This document shows positions 9,602 through 15,209 of a stretch of 26,611 nt of DNA, in pieces. The stretch lies in the NCBI GenBank assembly GCA_039926025.1, contig JBDSXV010000027.1, positions 1 through 26,611 on the forward strand, in the 5' to 3' direction. The translations under genes and the position numbers were made by a program. Positions within the stretch are counted from its first letter, which is position 1; every line of letters starts with the position of its first letter. Source of the DNA: Dokdonella_A sp039926025 (GTDB lineage Bacteria > Pseudomonadota > Gammaproteobacteria > Xanthomonadales > Rhodanobacteraceae). The notes under the pieces were generated by a model. It saw nothing but the letters and a program-made list of their open reading frames with translations. It was not told the origin of the DNA and made no database searches.

Positions 9602-9643
9602 ATGAAAACGGCCCCAAGAGGGGGCCGTTTTCATTTCTGGCGG
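9593..9643. terminator. 23-bp perfect hairpin, likely bidirectional terminator
   Basis: Left arm 9593-9615 and right arm 9621-9643 are perfect reverse complements around a 5-nt loop (aagag). The core has the form AAAACGGCCCC-loop-GGGGCCGTTTT, the classic shape of a terminator working on both strands. The outer part of each arm (tttctggcgg) matches the ends of the adjacent inverted-repeat element. Confidence 0.7.
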
Positions 9644-9691
9644 TGGACGCGGATTCGCGAGCACCCGTCTCTCCAAGCAATTCCCGTGAAC

Positions 9692-9846
9692 AGGGAAATT
9701 TTCAGGGAATTCGCGGGATCTTGGAGACAGTCTAGCGGAGTGGGTGATTGGAGAATGAGCTGTGAAGCCGGTATTGATGGAGCCGAGGCAGAAATTGCCG
9801 ATGTCGGAACAGGGAACAGATCAGGGAAGGGCAGGGAACGAGGGAA
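9692..9846 (+). repeat. Cluster of CAGGGAA heptamers
   Basis: CAGGGAA occurs at 9692, 9704, 9810, 9822 and 9832, with GAGGGAA at 9840. Pairs are spaced 10-12 nt apart, close to one helical turn. No gene or known element explains them. They may be degenerate repeat remnants or a protein-binding array. Confidence 0.4.
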
Positions 9847-9976
9847 GGAAAGCAGAGCGGAGGCATCCTTAGAGATCAAAGGACCGCATGGGTATCGTGG
9901 CGACCTTGTTATTGAATGAATGCGTCGCGCATTCGAGAACATAGGAAGTAGACGCCGAGGCTAGGCAAGTGCGTGC

Positions 9977-10005
9977 TTGACGGTGTCCATCACTGTCCAT
10001 ATAGT
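9977..10005 (+). promoter_or_regulatory. marR promoter
   Basis: TTGACG (9977-9982), a 17-nt spacer, and TATAGT (10000-10005) form a near-consensus sigma70 promoter. The expected start of transcription is 10011-10013, which coincides with the marR ATG at 10012, so the mRNA is predicted to be leaderless. Confidence 0.75.
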
Positions 10006-10020
10006 TGCTACATGCAACTA
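10002..10020 (+). promoter_or_regulatory. Operator palindrome over marR -10 and start codon
   Basis: TAGTTGC-tacat-GCAACTA is a perfect 7-bp-arm palindrome overlapping the -10 box and the ATG. Its size and position fit autorepression by the adjacent MarR protein. A related 5-5-5 palindrome (GTTGT-tagtg-ACAAC) precedes the next gene. Confidence 0.7.
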
Positions 10021-10560
10021 AAGTCATCCAGCCCCAGACGTGGCTTGAGCCAATCCGCCAGCCGTTCGCTTCTCGCAGATGCCGAGGGCCTGCACTCGGC
10101 CGTTTCCGACCTCGTGCGCATCTACCAGTTTCGCGATCGCGACAAGATCTGCTGCTACGACATCTCGGTGACGCAGTGCTACGCCCTCGAAACGTTGGTC
10201 GAGAAAGGGCCCATGCGCAGCCAAGCACTGGCTGAGGTGCTCATGCTCGACAAGAGCACGACCACTCGCGTTGTGGATGCCTTGGAGCGCAAGGGCTACG
10301 TCGAGCGATCACCCGACGCCGAGGACGCGCGAGCGTTGTCGCTGAGCGTCACGCGTAGCGGCCGAGCGCTTTACGAGAAGATCAATCGCGAATTGATCGC
10401 GCAGCAAGCCGAACTTCTGGCCGATCTCGATCCCGATGTCCGTGCCCGTGTCACTGATGTGATCCGAAGACTCGCACGCGCTGCCGAATCACGCTTCGTG
10501 TCCGGCATCAGTGTCGGTGTGTGTGCTACGGGCTGCGGTCCGAAGATGCCCTGCGGCTGA
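10012..10560 (+). CDS. MarR-family regulator with Cys clusters, candidate arsenical sensor
   Basis: A winged-helix MarR repressor of 182 residues. The HTH lies around residues 67-100 (MRSQALAEVLMLDKSTTTRV, then ALERKGYVER) and the wing at PDAEDARALSLSVT. The start at 10012 is set by the promoter and operator geometry: the ATG lies at the predicted transcription start, and there is no ribosome site. Two cysteine groups stand out: Cys47-Cys48...Cys56 (ICCYDISVTQC) at the dimer/effector region, and Cys171, Cys175 and Cys181 at the C terminus. Vicinal Cys plus a third thiol is the usual As(III)/Sb(III) site in ArsR proteins, and the genes downstream are ars-type, so arsenical sensing is a reasoned inference. 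Oxidative sensing is an alternative. It probably represses itself and the arsN operon. Confidence 0.9.
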   Translation: MQLKSSSPRRGLSQSASRSLLADAEGLHSAVSDLVRIYQFRDRDKICCYDISVTQCYALETLVEKGPMRSQALAEVLMLDKSTTTRVVDALERKGYVERSPDAEDARALSLSVTRSGRALYEKINRELIAQQAELLADLDPDVRARVTDVIRRLARAAESRFVSGISVGVCATGCGPKMPCG

Positions 10561-10580
10561 TCCCTTTTTTTATCCATAAA

Positions 10581-10595
10581 GTTGTTAGTGACAAC
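10581..10595 (+). promoter_or_regulatory. Second MarR-type palindrome before arsN
   Basis: GTTGT-tagtg-ACAAC (5-5-5) lies 3 nt before the acetyltransferase ATG. The marR operator core is GTTGC-tacat-GCAAC, with the same spacing and most positions conserved. A weak -10-like TAAAGT (10578-10583) overlaps its left edge. It could give the downstream genes their own MarR control or act as a cooperative second site. Confidence 0.5.
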
Positions 10596-10598
10596 ACT

Positions 10599-11132
10599 AT
10601 GACGATGCCCACGCATATCCGTTCCGCAGAGCCCTTGGATGCATCCGCAATCACGGCGATCTACAATCAAGGCATTGCGGAACGCAGCTCCACCTTTGAG
10701 ACGCAGCCGCGACGCGTCGAAGATCTGGCCGCACGCATCATCGACCCGCGATATCCGTTGCTCGTCGCCGTAGACAGCAACGGCGAGGTGTCGGGCTGGG
10801 CCGGCTTGAGCAGCTATCGGTCGCGAGACTGCTACGCCGGCATCGCCGAATTCTCGATCTACTTCGATCACGCTGCGCGAAGCCGCGGCCTGGGTCGCGT
10901 TCTGTTGAACGCTCTTGTCGACGTCGCTGGCGAACGAGGCTACTGGAAGCTCGTATCGCGCATCTTCCCGTTCAACGGGGCGAGCCGCGGACTCTGCCGG
11001 GCGTGCGGTTTCCGCGAAGTGGGCATCTACGAAAAGCACGGCCAGCTCGATGGCCGTTGGCTCGACGTCGTGATCGTCGAGCGTCTCATTCCCGAGAATC
11101 TGATCGGCGAAACCGATCAATCCCCATACTGA
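10599..11132 (+). CDS. arsN1: GNAT N-acetyltransferase, ArsN1 / phosphinothricin-acetyltransferase type
   Basis: A 177-residue single GNAT domain. 'ITAIYNQGIAERSSTFET' near residue 18 is the signature opening of the PAT/ArsN1 family. AEFSIYF (residues 83-89) is the beta4 strand, and RSRGLGR (94-100) is the acetyl-CoA pyrophosphate loop (R/Q-x-x-G-x-G/A). Characterised ArsN1 acetylates the amino group of arsinothricin, an organoarsenical glutamine-synthetase inhibitor; the close relative PAT/Bar does the same to phosphinothricin. Sitting between a Cys-bearing MarR and an ars-associated flavoprotein favours an arsenical substrate. The start ATG at 10599 fits the family length. It ends 14 nt before the flavoprotein. 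The exact substrate (arsinothricin, phosphinothricin or methionine sulfoximine) cannot be told from sequence. Confidence 0.85.
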   Translation: MTMPTHIRSAEPLDASAITAIYNQGIAERSSTFETQPRRVEDLAARIIDPRYPLLVAVDSNGEVSGWAGLSSYRSRDCYAGIAEFSIYFDHAARSRGLGRVLLNALVDVAGERGYWKLVSRIFPFNGASRGLCRACGFREVGIYEKHGQLDGRWLDVVIVERLIPENLIGETDQSPY

Positions 11133-11146
11133 CATCGAGGTTTGTC

Positions 11147-12622
11147 ATGTCCTCATCGTTGCCTGTTGTCATCATCGGTGCCGGCCCCATCGGCCTGGCC
11201 GCTGCCGTCCATGTTCGTGCCCGCGGTTTCACGCCGCTGGTCCTCGAAGCCGGCTCTGCAGTGGGTGCTGGCATGCGAGAGTGGCGACATGTGCGCATGT
11301 TCTCGCCATGGGAATACAACATCGACAAGCGCGCCGGCGAACTGCTCGCCGCCCATGGCTGGTACGCGCCTGATCCGGCGCATTTCCCCACGGGACGAGA
11401 AGTCGTCGAACAATATCTCGAGCCCTTGGCGGCCACGCCCGAGCTCGCTTCGCAAATTCGTGTTCATGCCCGCGTCGTCGGCGTGACGAAACAGCGCCAT
11501 GATCGAATGAAGAATGCCGATCGTGAGGCGGCACCCTTCGTGGTGCGCTACCTCGATCGCGCCGAAGAGCACGAACTCGTGGCACAAGCGGTCATCGATG
11601 CATCGGGTAACAGTGATCGTCCCAATCCGATCGGTGCATCGGGCATTCCCGCGCTGGGAGAAGGTGCTGCGCGTGATCACGTGTTCTACGGCATGCCCGA
11701 TGTGCTGGGCACCGTACGACAGCACTATGCGGGCAAGCGTGTGCTCGTCGTCGGCAGCGGCCATTCGGCATTCAATGTGCTGACCGATCTTGCGCAGCTA
11801 AGCCGCGAGACTCAGGGCACGCAGATCCACTGGGCGTTACGGCGACCTTCATTGCGCCGTGTTCTGGGTGGTGGCGAGAACGATCAGCTAAAGGAACGCG
11901 GGCGTCTGGGCCTGCGCATCGCCACGCTTGTCGAAGACGGCGTTCTGCAGGTTCATACAAGCACCTTCATCGACCGGATTGAGCGCGCTGACGATGGTTG
12001 GGTTGCATGGAGCGAAGGTTTGGCGCTGCCTGCCGTCGACGAGATCATTGCGGCGACCGGCTTTCGACCCGACCTGACGATTCTCGATGAGGTGCGGCTC
12101 GACCTCGATTCGGGCACGCAGAGTCCGGCGGCGCTGGCGCCGTTGATCGACCCGAACCTGCACAGCTGCGGCACTGTGCGACCGCATGGCGCGATGGAAT
12201 TGAAGCATCCCGATGCAAATTTGTATGTGGTCGGCATGAAGAGCTACGGCCGTGCGCCGACGTTCCTGCTGATGACCGGGTACGAGCAGGTGCGTTCGGT
12301 CGCCGCCGCGATCGCCGGCGACTGGGACGCGGCGCGACGCGTCGAACTCTCACTGCCGGAAACCGGTGTTTGCAGCACGGACTTCAGCGATGCGCCCGCA
12401 GCGTCTGCCTGCGGCACATCGTGCACCACACCGGAGCCTGCGACAGTCGCGATCGCCAGCGCATCCAGCTGCTGTGGAGGCCCGGCACCTGCCGGTGTTG
12501 AGGCCTGCTGCGTGAAAGACGCCGACGCCAAAGCCGCCGGCGAAAGCGGTTGCGGCTGTGATGCACCGAAGGCAGCGGCAGTCGAGGTGATCGCGGTCCC
12601 TGCAAAGTCGTGCTGCCGGTAG
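11147..12622 (+). CDS. FAD/NAD(P)H flavoprotein with Cys-rich C-terminal tail, ars-associated
   Basis: A 491-residue two-dinucleotide-binding-domain oxidoreductase of the flavin monooxygenase type. The FAD motif GAGPIG is at residues 11-16 and the NAD(P)H motif GSGHSA at 203-208; the conserved ATGFRPDL segment follows later. The core ends near residue 408. Then comes an 83-residue Ala/Pro-rich tail with 11 cysteines, three as CC pairs (SSCC, EACC, SCC at the very end), with no predicted fold. Related flavoproteins sit in ars clusters of actinobacteria and proteobacteria (ArsO-like annotations), but as far as I know their reaction is not firmly established. The tail looks made to bind a thiophilic metal(loid) such as As(III). 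The start ATG at 11147 is the natural one for the Rossmann N terminus. The stop overlaps the downstream MFS gene. Confidence 0.85.
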   Translation: MSSSLPVVIIGAGPIGLAAAVHVRARGFTPLVLEAGSAVGAGMREWRHVRMFSPWEYNIDKRAGELLAAHGWYAPDPAHFPTGREVVEQYLEPLAATPELASQIRVHARVVGVTKQRHDRMKNADREAAPFVVRYLDRAEEHELVAQAVIDASGNSDRPNPIGASGIPALGEGAARDHVFYGMPDVLGTVRQHYAGKRVLVVGSGHSAFNVLTDLAQLSRETQGTQIHWALRRPSLRRVLGGGENDQLKERGRLGLRIATLVEDGVLQVHTSTFIDRIERADDGWVAWSEGLALPAVDEIIAATGFRPDLTILDEVRLDLDSGTQSPAALAPLIDPNLHSCGTVRPHGAMELKHPDANLYVVGMKSYGRAPTFLLMTGYEQVRSVAAAIAGDWDAARRVELSLPETGVCSTDFSDAPAASACGTSCTTPEPATVAIASASSCCGGPAPAGVEACCVKDADAKAAGESGCGCDAPKAAAVEVIAVPAKSCCR

Positions 12623-13824
12623 GGCCGGAGCCACGCCCCGTTCCGCGCCGAGCGATTTGGTGGCTCGGTGCGGTGCAGTGCCTCTATTGGGGTGCGTTGT
12701 ACTACGCGTTCTCCGTCACGCTTCATCCGATGTCCGAGACCTTCCACGTATCGGAGACGAGCATCGCAGGCGCGTTTTCGACAGGTCTGCTGGTGATGGC
12801 ATTCGCGGCGCCTTCCGTAGGCCGTGCGCTCGATCGCGGCGAGGGGACCCAGCTGATGCGTTGGGGCGCGTTGCTGGCCGTCGCGACCTTGGTCGCGTCC
12901 ACTGCTATCACTTCTCTCATCGGCGTTTACCTCGAATGGATCGCCCTCGGCGCTGCCATGGCCATGGTGCTGTACGAGCCAGCGTTCGGACTGGTGCAGA
13001 GGGCAATTGACGATCCGATCGAACGCGTCCGCGCATTGGCCACGGTCACGGTCTTCGGAGGGCTTGCGAGCACGGTCTGCATTCCGCTCATTGCATGGCT
13101 GGTTGCGCAAACCGGTTGGCGATCGACGCACGCGGCACTCGCCGCGACGTTGCTCGTCGGCGCGGCCGTGATGGAGCAGATGGTTTTTCCGAGCCTGAGA
13201 GAACGTTCGTACGTCAGGCACGCTGCTGACGTGCCGCTCGCATCAAGTCCCGCGCCGACGATTCCAATCCTGGTGCGTCTTTCGTTTGCCGGCAGCACGC
13301 TCGCAGCGATGGCGCTTAGCGCGCTCTTGATTGCGGCCTTGATCGATCGTGGCCACAGTCCGGTCGCGGCCGCCAATGCTTTGGCGTTGCTCGGCGTCAT
13401 GCAGCTCCCAGGACGCCTATGGATGGTGTCAGGACGAAGCGGTGGATCGGTGCCCGTGCTGCTCGCTGGACCGCTGATCTTGCTCGCGCTTGGGTTGCTG
13501 GTCATCGCGTGTTCGCATGGCCTGAGGGGTGTGGGCATCGGCGTTGCGATCTTTGGTATTGGCGCGGGCTGGAGCACGCTGGCGCGACCGCTCGTCATCC
13601 ATGCGCTCTACGGTTCCACGCATGCCGGTCGTCTCAATGGGTCGATCGCACGATTGCAGGGATTCGCACGTGCAGCAGGACCATTGTCTGCAGCTGCCGT
13701 GTATCGGGTGTTTGGCTACAGCACGCTGTTTGCCGGGTTATCGATCGTGTTGACCGTTCTTGCGGCTGGCGTTCTGTGGACTCACCGACGCGAGAAACAG
13801 CAGCTACTACGTAGCGCGTCCTGA
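12610..13824 (+). CDS. MFS exporter, ars-associated
   Basis: A 404-residue major facilitator with about 12 hydrophobic segments, the first at 'AIWWLGAVQCLYWGALYYAF', and the usual cytoplasmic loop after TM2 (VGRALDRG). The start is GTG at 12610, overlapping the end of the flavoprotein gene by 13 nt, so translation is probably coupled; the next in-frame Met falls inside TM1's loop. MFS proteins beside ArsN and this flavoprotein type are presumed to export the modified arsenical, but no substrate motif is visible. It differs from the ArsJ at 16222, so the island carries two separate MFS exporters. Its 3' end overlaps by 18 nt the convergent small Cys-rich gene. Confidence 0.85.
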   Translation: MLPVGPEPRPVPRRAIWWLGAVQCLYWGALYYAFSVTLHPMSETFHVSETSIAGAFSTGLLVMAFAAPSVGRALDRGEGTQLMRWGALLAVATLVASTAITSLIGVYLEWIALGAAMAMVLYEPAFGLVQRAIDDPIERVRALATVTVFGGLASTVCIPLIAWLVAQTGWRSTHAALAATLLVGAAVMEQMVFPSLRERSYVRHAADVPLASSPAPTIPILVRLSFAGSTLAAMALSALLIAALIDRGHSPVAAANALALLGVMQLPGRLWMVSGRSGGSVPVLLAGPLILLALGLLVIACSHGLRGVGIGVAIFGIGAGWSTLARPLVIHALYGSTHAGRLNGSIARLQGFARAAGPLSAAAVYRVFGYSTLFAGLSIVLTVLAAGVLWTHRREKQQLLRSAS

Positions 13825-14037
13825 GCCGGCGACCGTCGCACAGCAGGAAGCTGCTTGCTGAATCGGGGGGCACGCCACGGTGCCGTATGAGCAGAACACG
13901 CAGCAGTGACCCGGCTGAGGACGAAAGAGTGCCATACATGCGGTACATTCATGAAAGAAAATGCATGCATTGATCGGCATGGTCTCTGTCATTTGATGTC
14001 CGCAAGCTGGACAGGTGATGGTCGACTCCAGAAGCAT
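13807..14037 (-). CDS. GDCCVxC-type small Cys-rich protein (variant GHCCVFC)
   Basis: A 76-residue protein with 11 cysteines. TCPACGH (Cys9, Cys12), Cys25 and ECTAC (Cys31, Cys34) make zinc-ribbon-like sites. GHCCVFCSYGTVACPPIQ matches the GDCCVxC (seleno)protein family with His in place of Asp; in some members one Cys is selenocysteine, here all are Cys codons. After the usual family end (CPPIQ) there is an extra 16-residue tail with a CC pair (ASCCAT). The ATG at 14037 matches the family's start; no strong ribosome site is seen. It is divergent from arsR, 101 nt apart, across the arsR operator, so ArsR could repress it too. Family members often lie near metal(loid) genes; function unproven. 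Confidence 0.8.
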   Translation of the reverse strand: MLLESTITCPACGHQMTETMPINACIFFHECTACMALFRPQPGHCCVFCSYGTVACPPIQQAASCCATVAGSGRAT

Positions 14038-14103
14038 CTGCGTATCGCTCGTGACCTCGCGAACTTGGACGAATAGTTGATGGGGTGGAGGGAGAGCGCA
14101 ACC

Positions 14104-14132
14104 TTGACTATGTTCTATGTTTCCATGATTAT
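14104..14132 (+). promoter_or_regulatory. arsR promoter
   Basis: TTGACT (14104-14109), a 17-nt spacer and GATTAT (14127-14132, preceded by an extended-type T just upstream) place the transcription start at about 14139, the A of the arsR ATG, so a leaderless mRNA is predicted. The opposite strand carries a perfect TATAAT (14133-14128) that could serve the divergent Cys-rich gene, although its -35 is poor. Confidence 0.65.
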
Positions 14133-14138
14133 AGAACA
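14111..14138 (+). promoter_or_regulatory. ArsR operator
   Basis: TGTTCTAT (14111-14118) and ATAGAACA (14131-14138) are perfect 8-bp arms around a 12-nt spacer. The site fills the region between -35 and the start codon, as expected for an ArsR/SmtB repressor site. Confidence 0.8.
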
Positions 14139-14555
14139 ATGGATACGAAAAACGCAGTTGTTGCGCTCTCCGCGTTGGCGCAACAGTCACGCCTCGACGT
14201 ATTTCGCATGCTCGTCGAACGCGGCCCTTTGGGCGCAACCCCAAGCGAGATCATCGAGTCGCTGGCTATCGCGCCCTCGACGCTCTCCTTCCACCTGAAA
14301 GAGCTGGCGCATTCCGGGTTGATCCACACCGAACAGCGTGGGCGTTCTATCCGTTATCGCGCAGACATTGCAGCGATGCGCGAGCTCGTGGACTACCTGA
14401 CGCAAAACTGTTGCGCGGGCAATCCCAGTCTGTGCGAACCGCTGCGTGAATCGAGTTGTGCGGCGAATCCGGTCAAATCCCGCGTCGTAAATTCGGCGAA
14501 CAAGAAGCTCGAGCCCGGCAAGACAGACATCGCTGCCCGTCGCGCTAGAAAGTAG
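14139..14555 (+). CDS. arsR: ArsR-family arsenical-responsive repressor
   Basis: A 138-residue ArsR/SmtB winged-helix protein. 'LAQQSRLDVFRMLVERG' is the typical N-terminal helix pair and SEIIESLAIAPSTLSFHLKE the recognition HTH, followed by the wing RGRSIRYRAD. The metalloid site is not the alpha3 ELCVCDL type. Instead, Cys91-Cys92 and Cys99 (NCCAGNPSLC) sit at the C-terminal helix, like the Acidithiobacillus ArsR class that binds As(III) with three C-terminal thiols. A Lys/Arg-rich tail follows. The start ATG at 14139 abuts the operator and the predicted transcription start; the upstream in-frame ATG at 14085 lies before the promoter and is rejected. It heads the arsC-gapdh-arsJ operon. Confidence 0.93.
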   Translation: MDTKNAVVALSALAQQSRLDVFRMLVERGPLGATPSEIIESLAIAPSTLSFHLKELAHSGLIHTEQRGRSIRYRADIAAMRELVDYLTQNCCAGNPSLCEPLRESSCAANPVKSRVVNSANKKLEPGKTDIAARRARK

Positions 14556-14646
14556 TCAAGGGCCGCGATTGCACGGCGTATCGGCGCGCTGGTTTGGTTG
14601 GCCGGGAATCCGGGAAACCACCGTCACCAATACTGAAGAGCAAGTC

Positions 14647-15159
14647 ATGGCGGATAAGGTCTACGACATCCTGTTCGTCTGCACGGGAAACTCGGGACGC
14701 AGCATCATGGCCGAGTCGATGATGCGATTCTTTTCAAAAGGTCGTTTCAATACATTCAGCGGTGGCAGTGCCCGCAAGGGCGCCATCAATCCCCACGCGA
14801 TCGATGCGCTCCGACGTGCCGACTTGCCGACCGACGGGTTACGCAGCAAGAACTGGAACGAGTTCGCACAGCCGGGCGCGCCCGCCATGGATTTTGTCAT
14901 TGAGGTATGCGATCAGGCCGCGGGTGAGGTACCTCCTACCTGGCCCGGCGCACCCATGACCTCGAATTGGGGCGTCCCTGATCCTGCGGCGACGACGGGA
15001 TCGGAAGCCGATATCCAGCAGGCATTTCGCACTGCGCGCAATCTCCTTCAGCAGAGAATTTTGCTATTGCTGAGTTTCGATTTCAACAAACTCGACCGCC
15101 TCGCGATGCAGTCTCGCCTCAATGCCATCGGTCAGCAATCAGCCGCTGAAAGCGTCTGA
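14647..15159 (+). CDS. arsC: Arsenate reductase / LMW protein-tyrosine-phosphatase family
   Basis: A 170-residue protein with the P-loop C-x5-R in VCTGNSGRS (Cys12, Arg18), followed by 'IMAESMMR', and the general-acid loop WGVPDP (Asp111 area). Members either reduce arsenate to arsenite or act as phosphatases. The start at 14647 has AAGAG about 8 nt upstream. Two points are odd. The P-loop has Gly where ArsC usually has Ala (NSGRS for NSARS). The segment usually reading AGEVCPVWPG is AGEVPPTWPG, so one commonly present Cys is missing, leaving Cys12 and Cys88 as the only cysteines. It may use Cys88 or an external thiol for turnover. It lies 91 nt after arsR and 50 nt before the GAPDH gene. Confidence 0.85.
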   Translation: MADKVYDILFVCTGNSGRSIMAESMMRFFSKGRFNTFSGGSARKGAINPHAIDALRRADLPTDGLRSKNWNEFAQPGAPAMDFVIEVCDQAAGEVPPTWPGAPMTSNWGVPDPAATTGSEADIQQAFRTARNLLQQRILLLLSFDFNKLDRLAMQSRLNAIGQQSAAESV

Positions 15160-15209
15160 CCACACGTACTCGTCGTGCGACTCCTTTCTCTTACTGCACA
15201 TCCTTCGAC

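Larger units (their letters stand above)
9312..9976. other. Non-coding accessory spacer with repeats
   Basis: Between the FRG gene and the marR promoter I see no credible gene. Open frames here are low-complexity translations of repeats and of tRNA-3'-end-like sequence. The stretch holds a MITE-like element (9453-9601), a 23-bp hairpin (9593-9643) and a CAGGGAA repeat cluster (9692-9846), described separately. Confidence 0.6.

Noticed and set aside
9443..9942. Open frames on both strands (158 and 103 codons) in the repeat region
   Set aside because: They translate inverted repeats, tRNA-end-like sequence and CAGGGAA repeats, have no ribosome site or domain, and lie opposite each other.
10540..10571. 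Terminator between marR and arsN (T7 run at 10565-10571)
   Set aside because: The preceding sequence gives no good GC stem; only a 4-bp pairing is visible.
13807..14244. 145-residue version of the small Cys-rich protein
   Set aside because: The family begins at MLLEST (14037), and the longer N terminus would run antisense into arsR.
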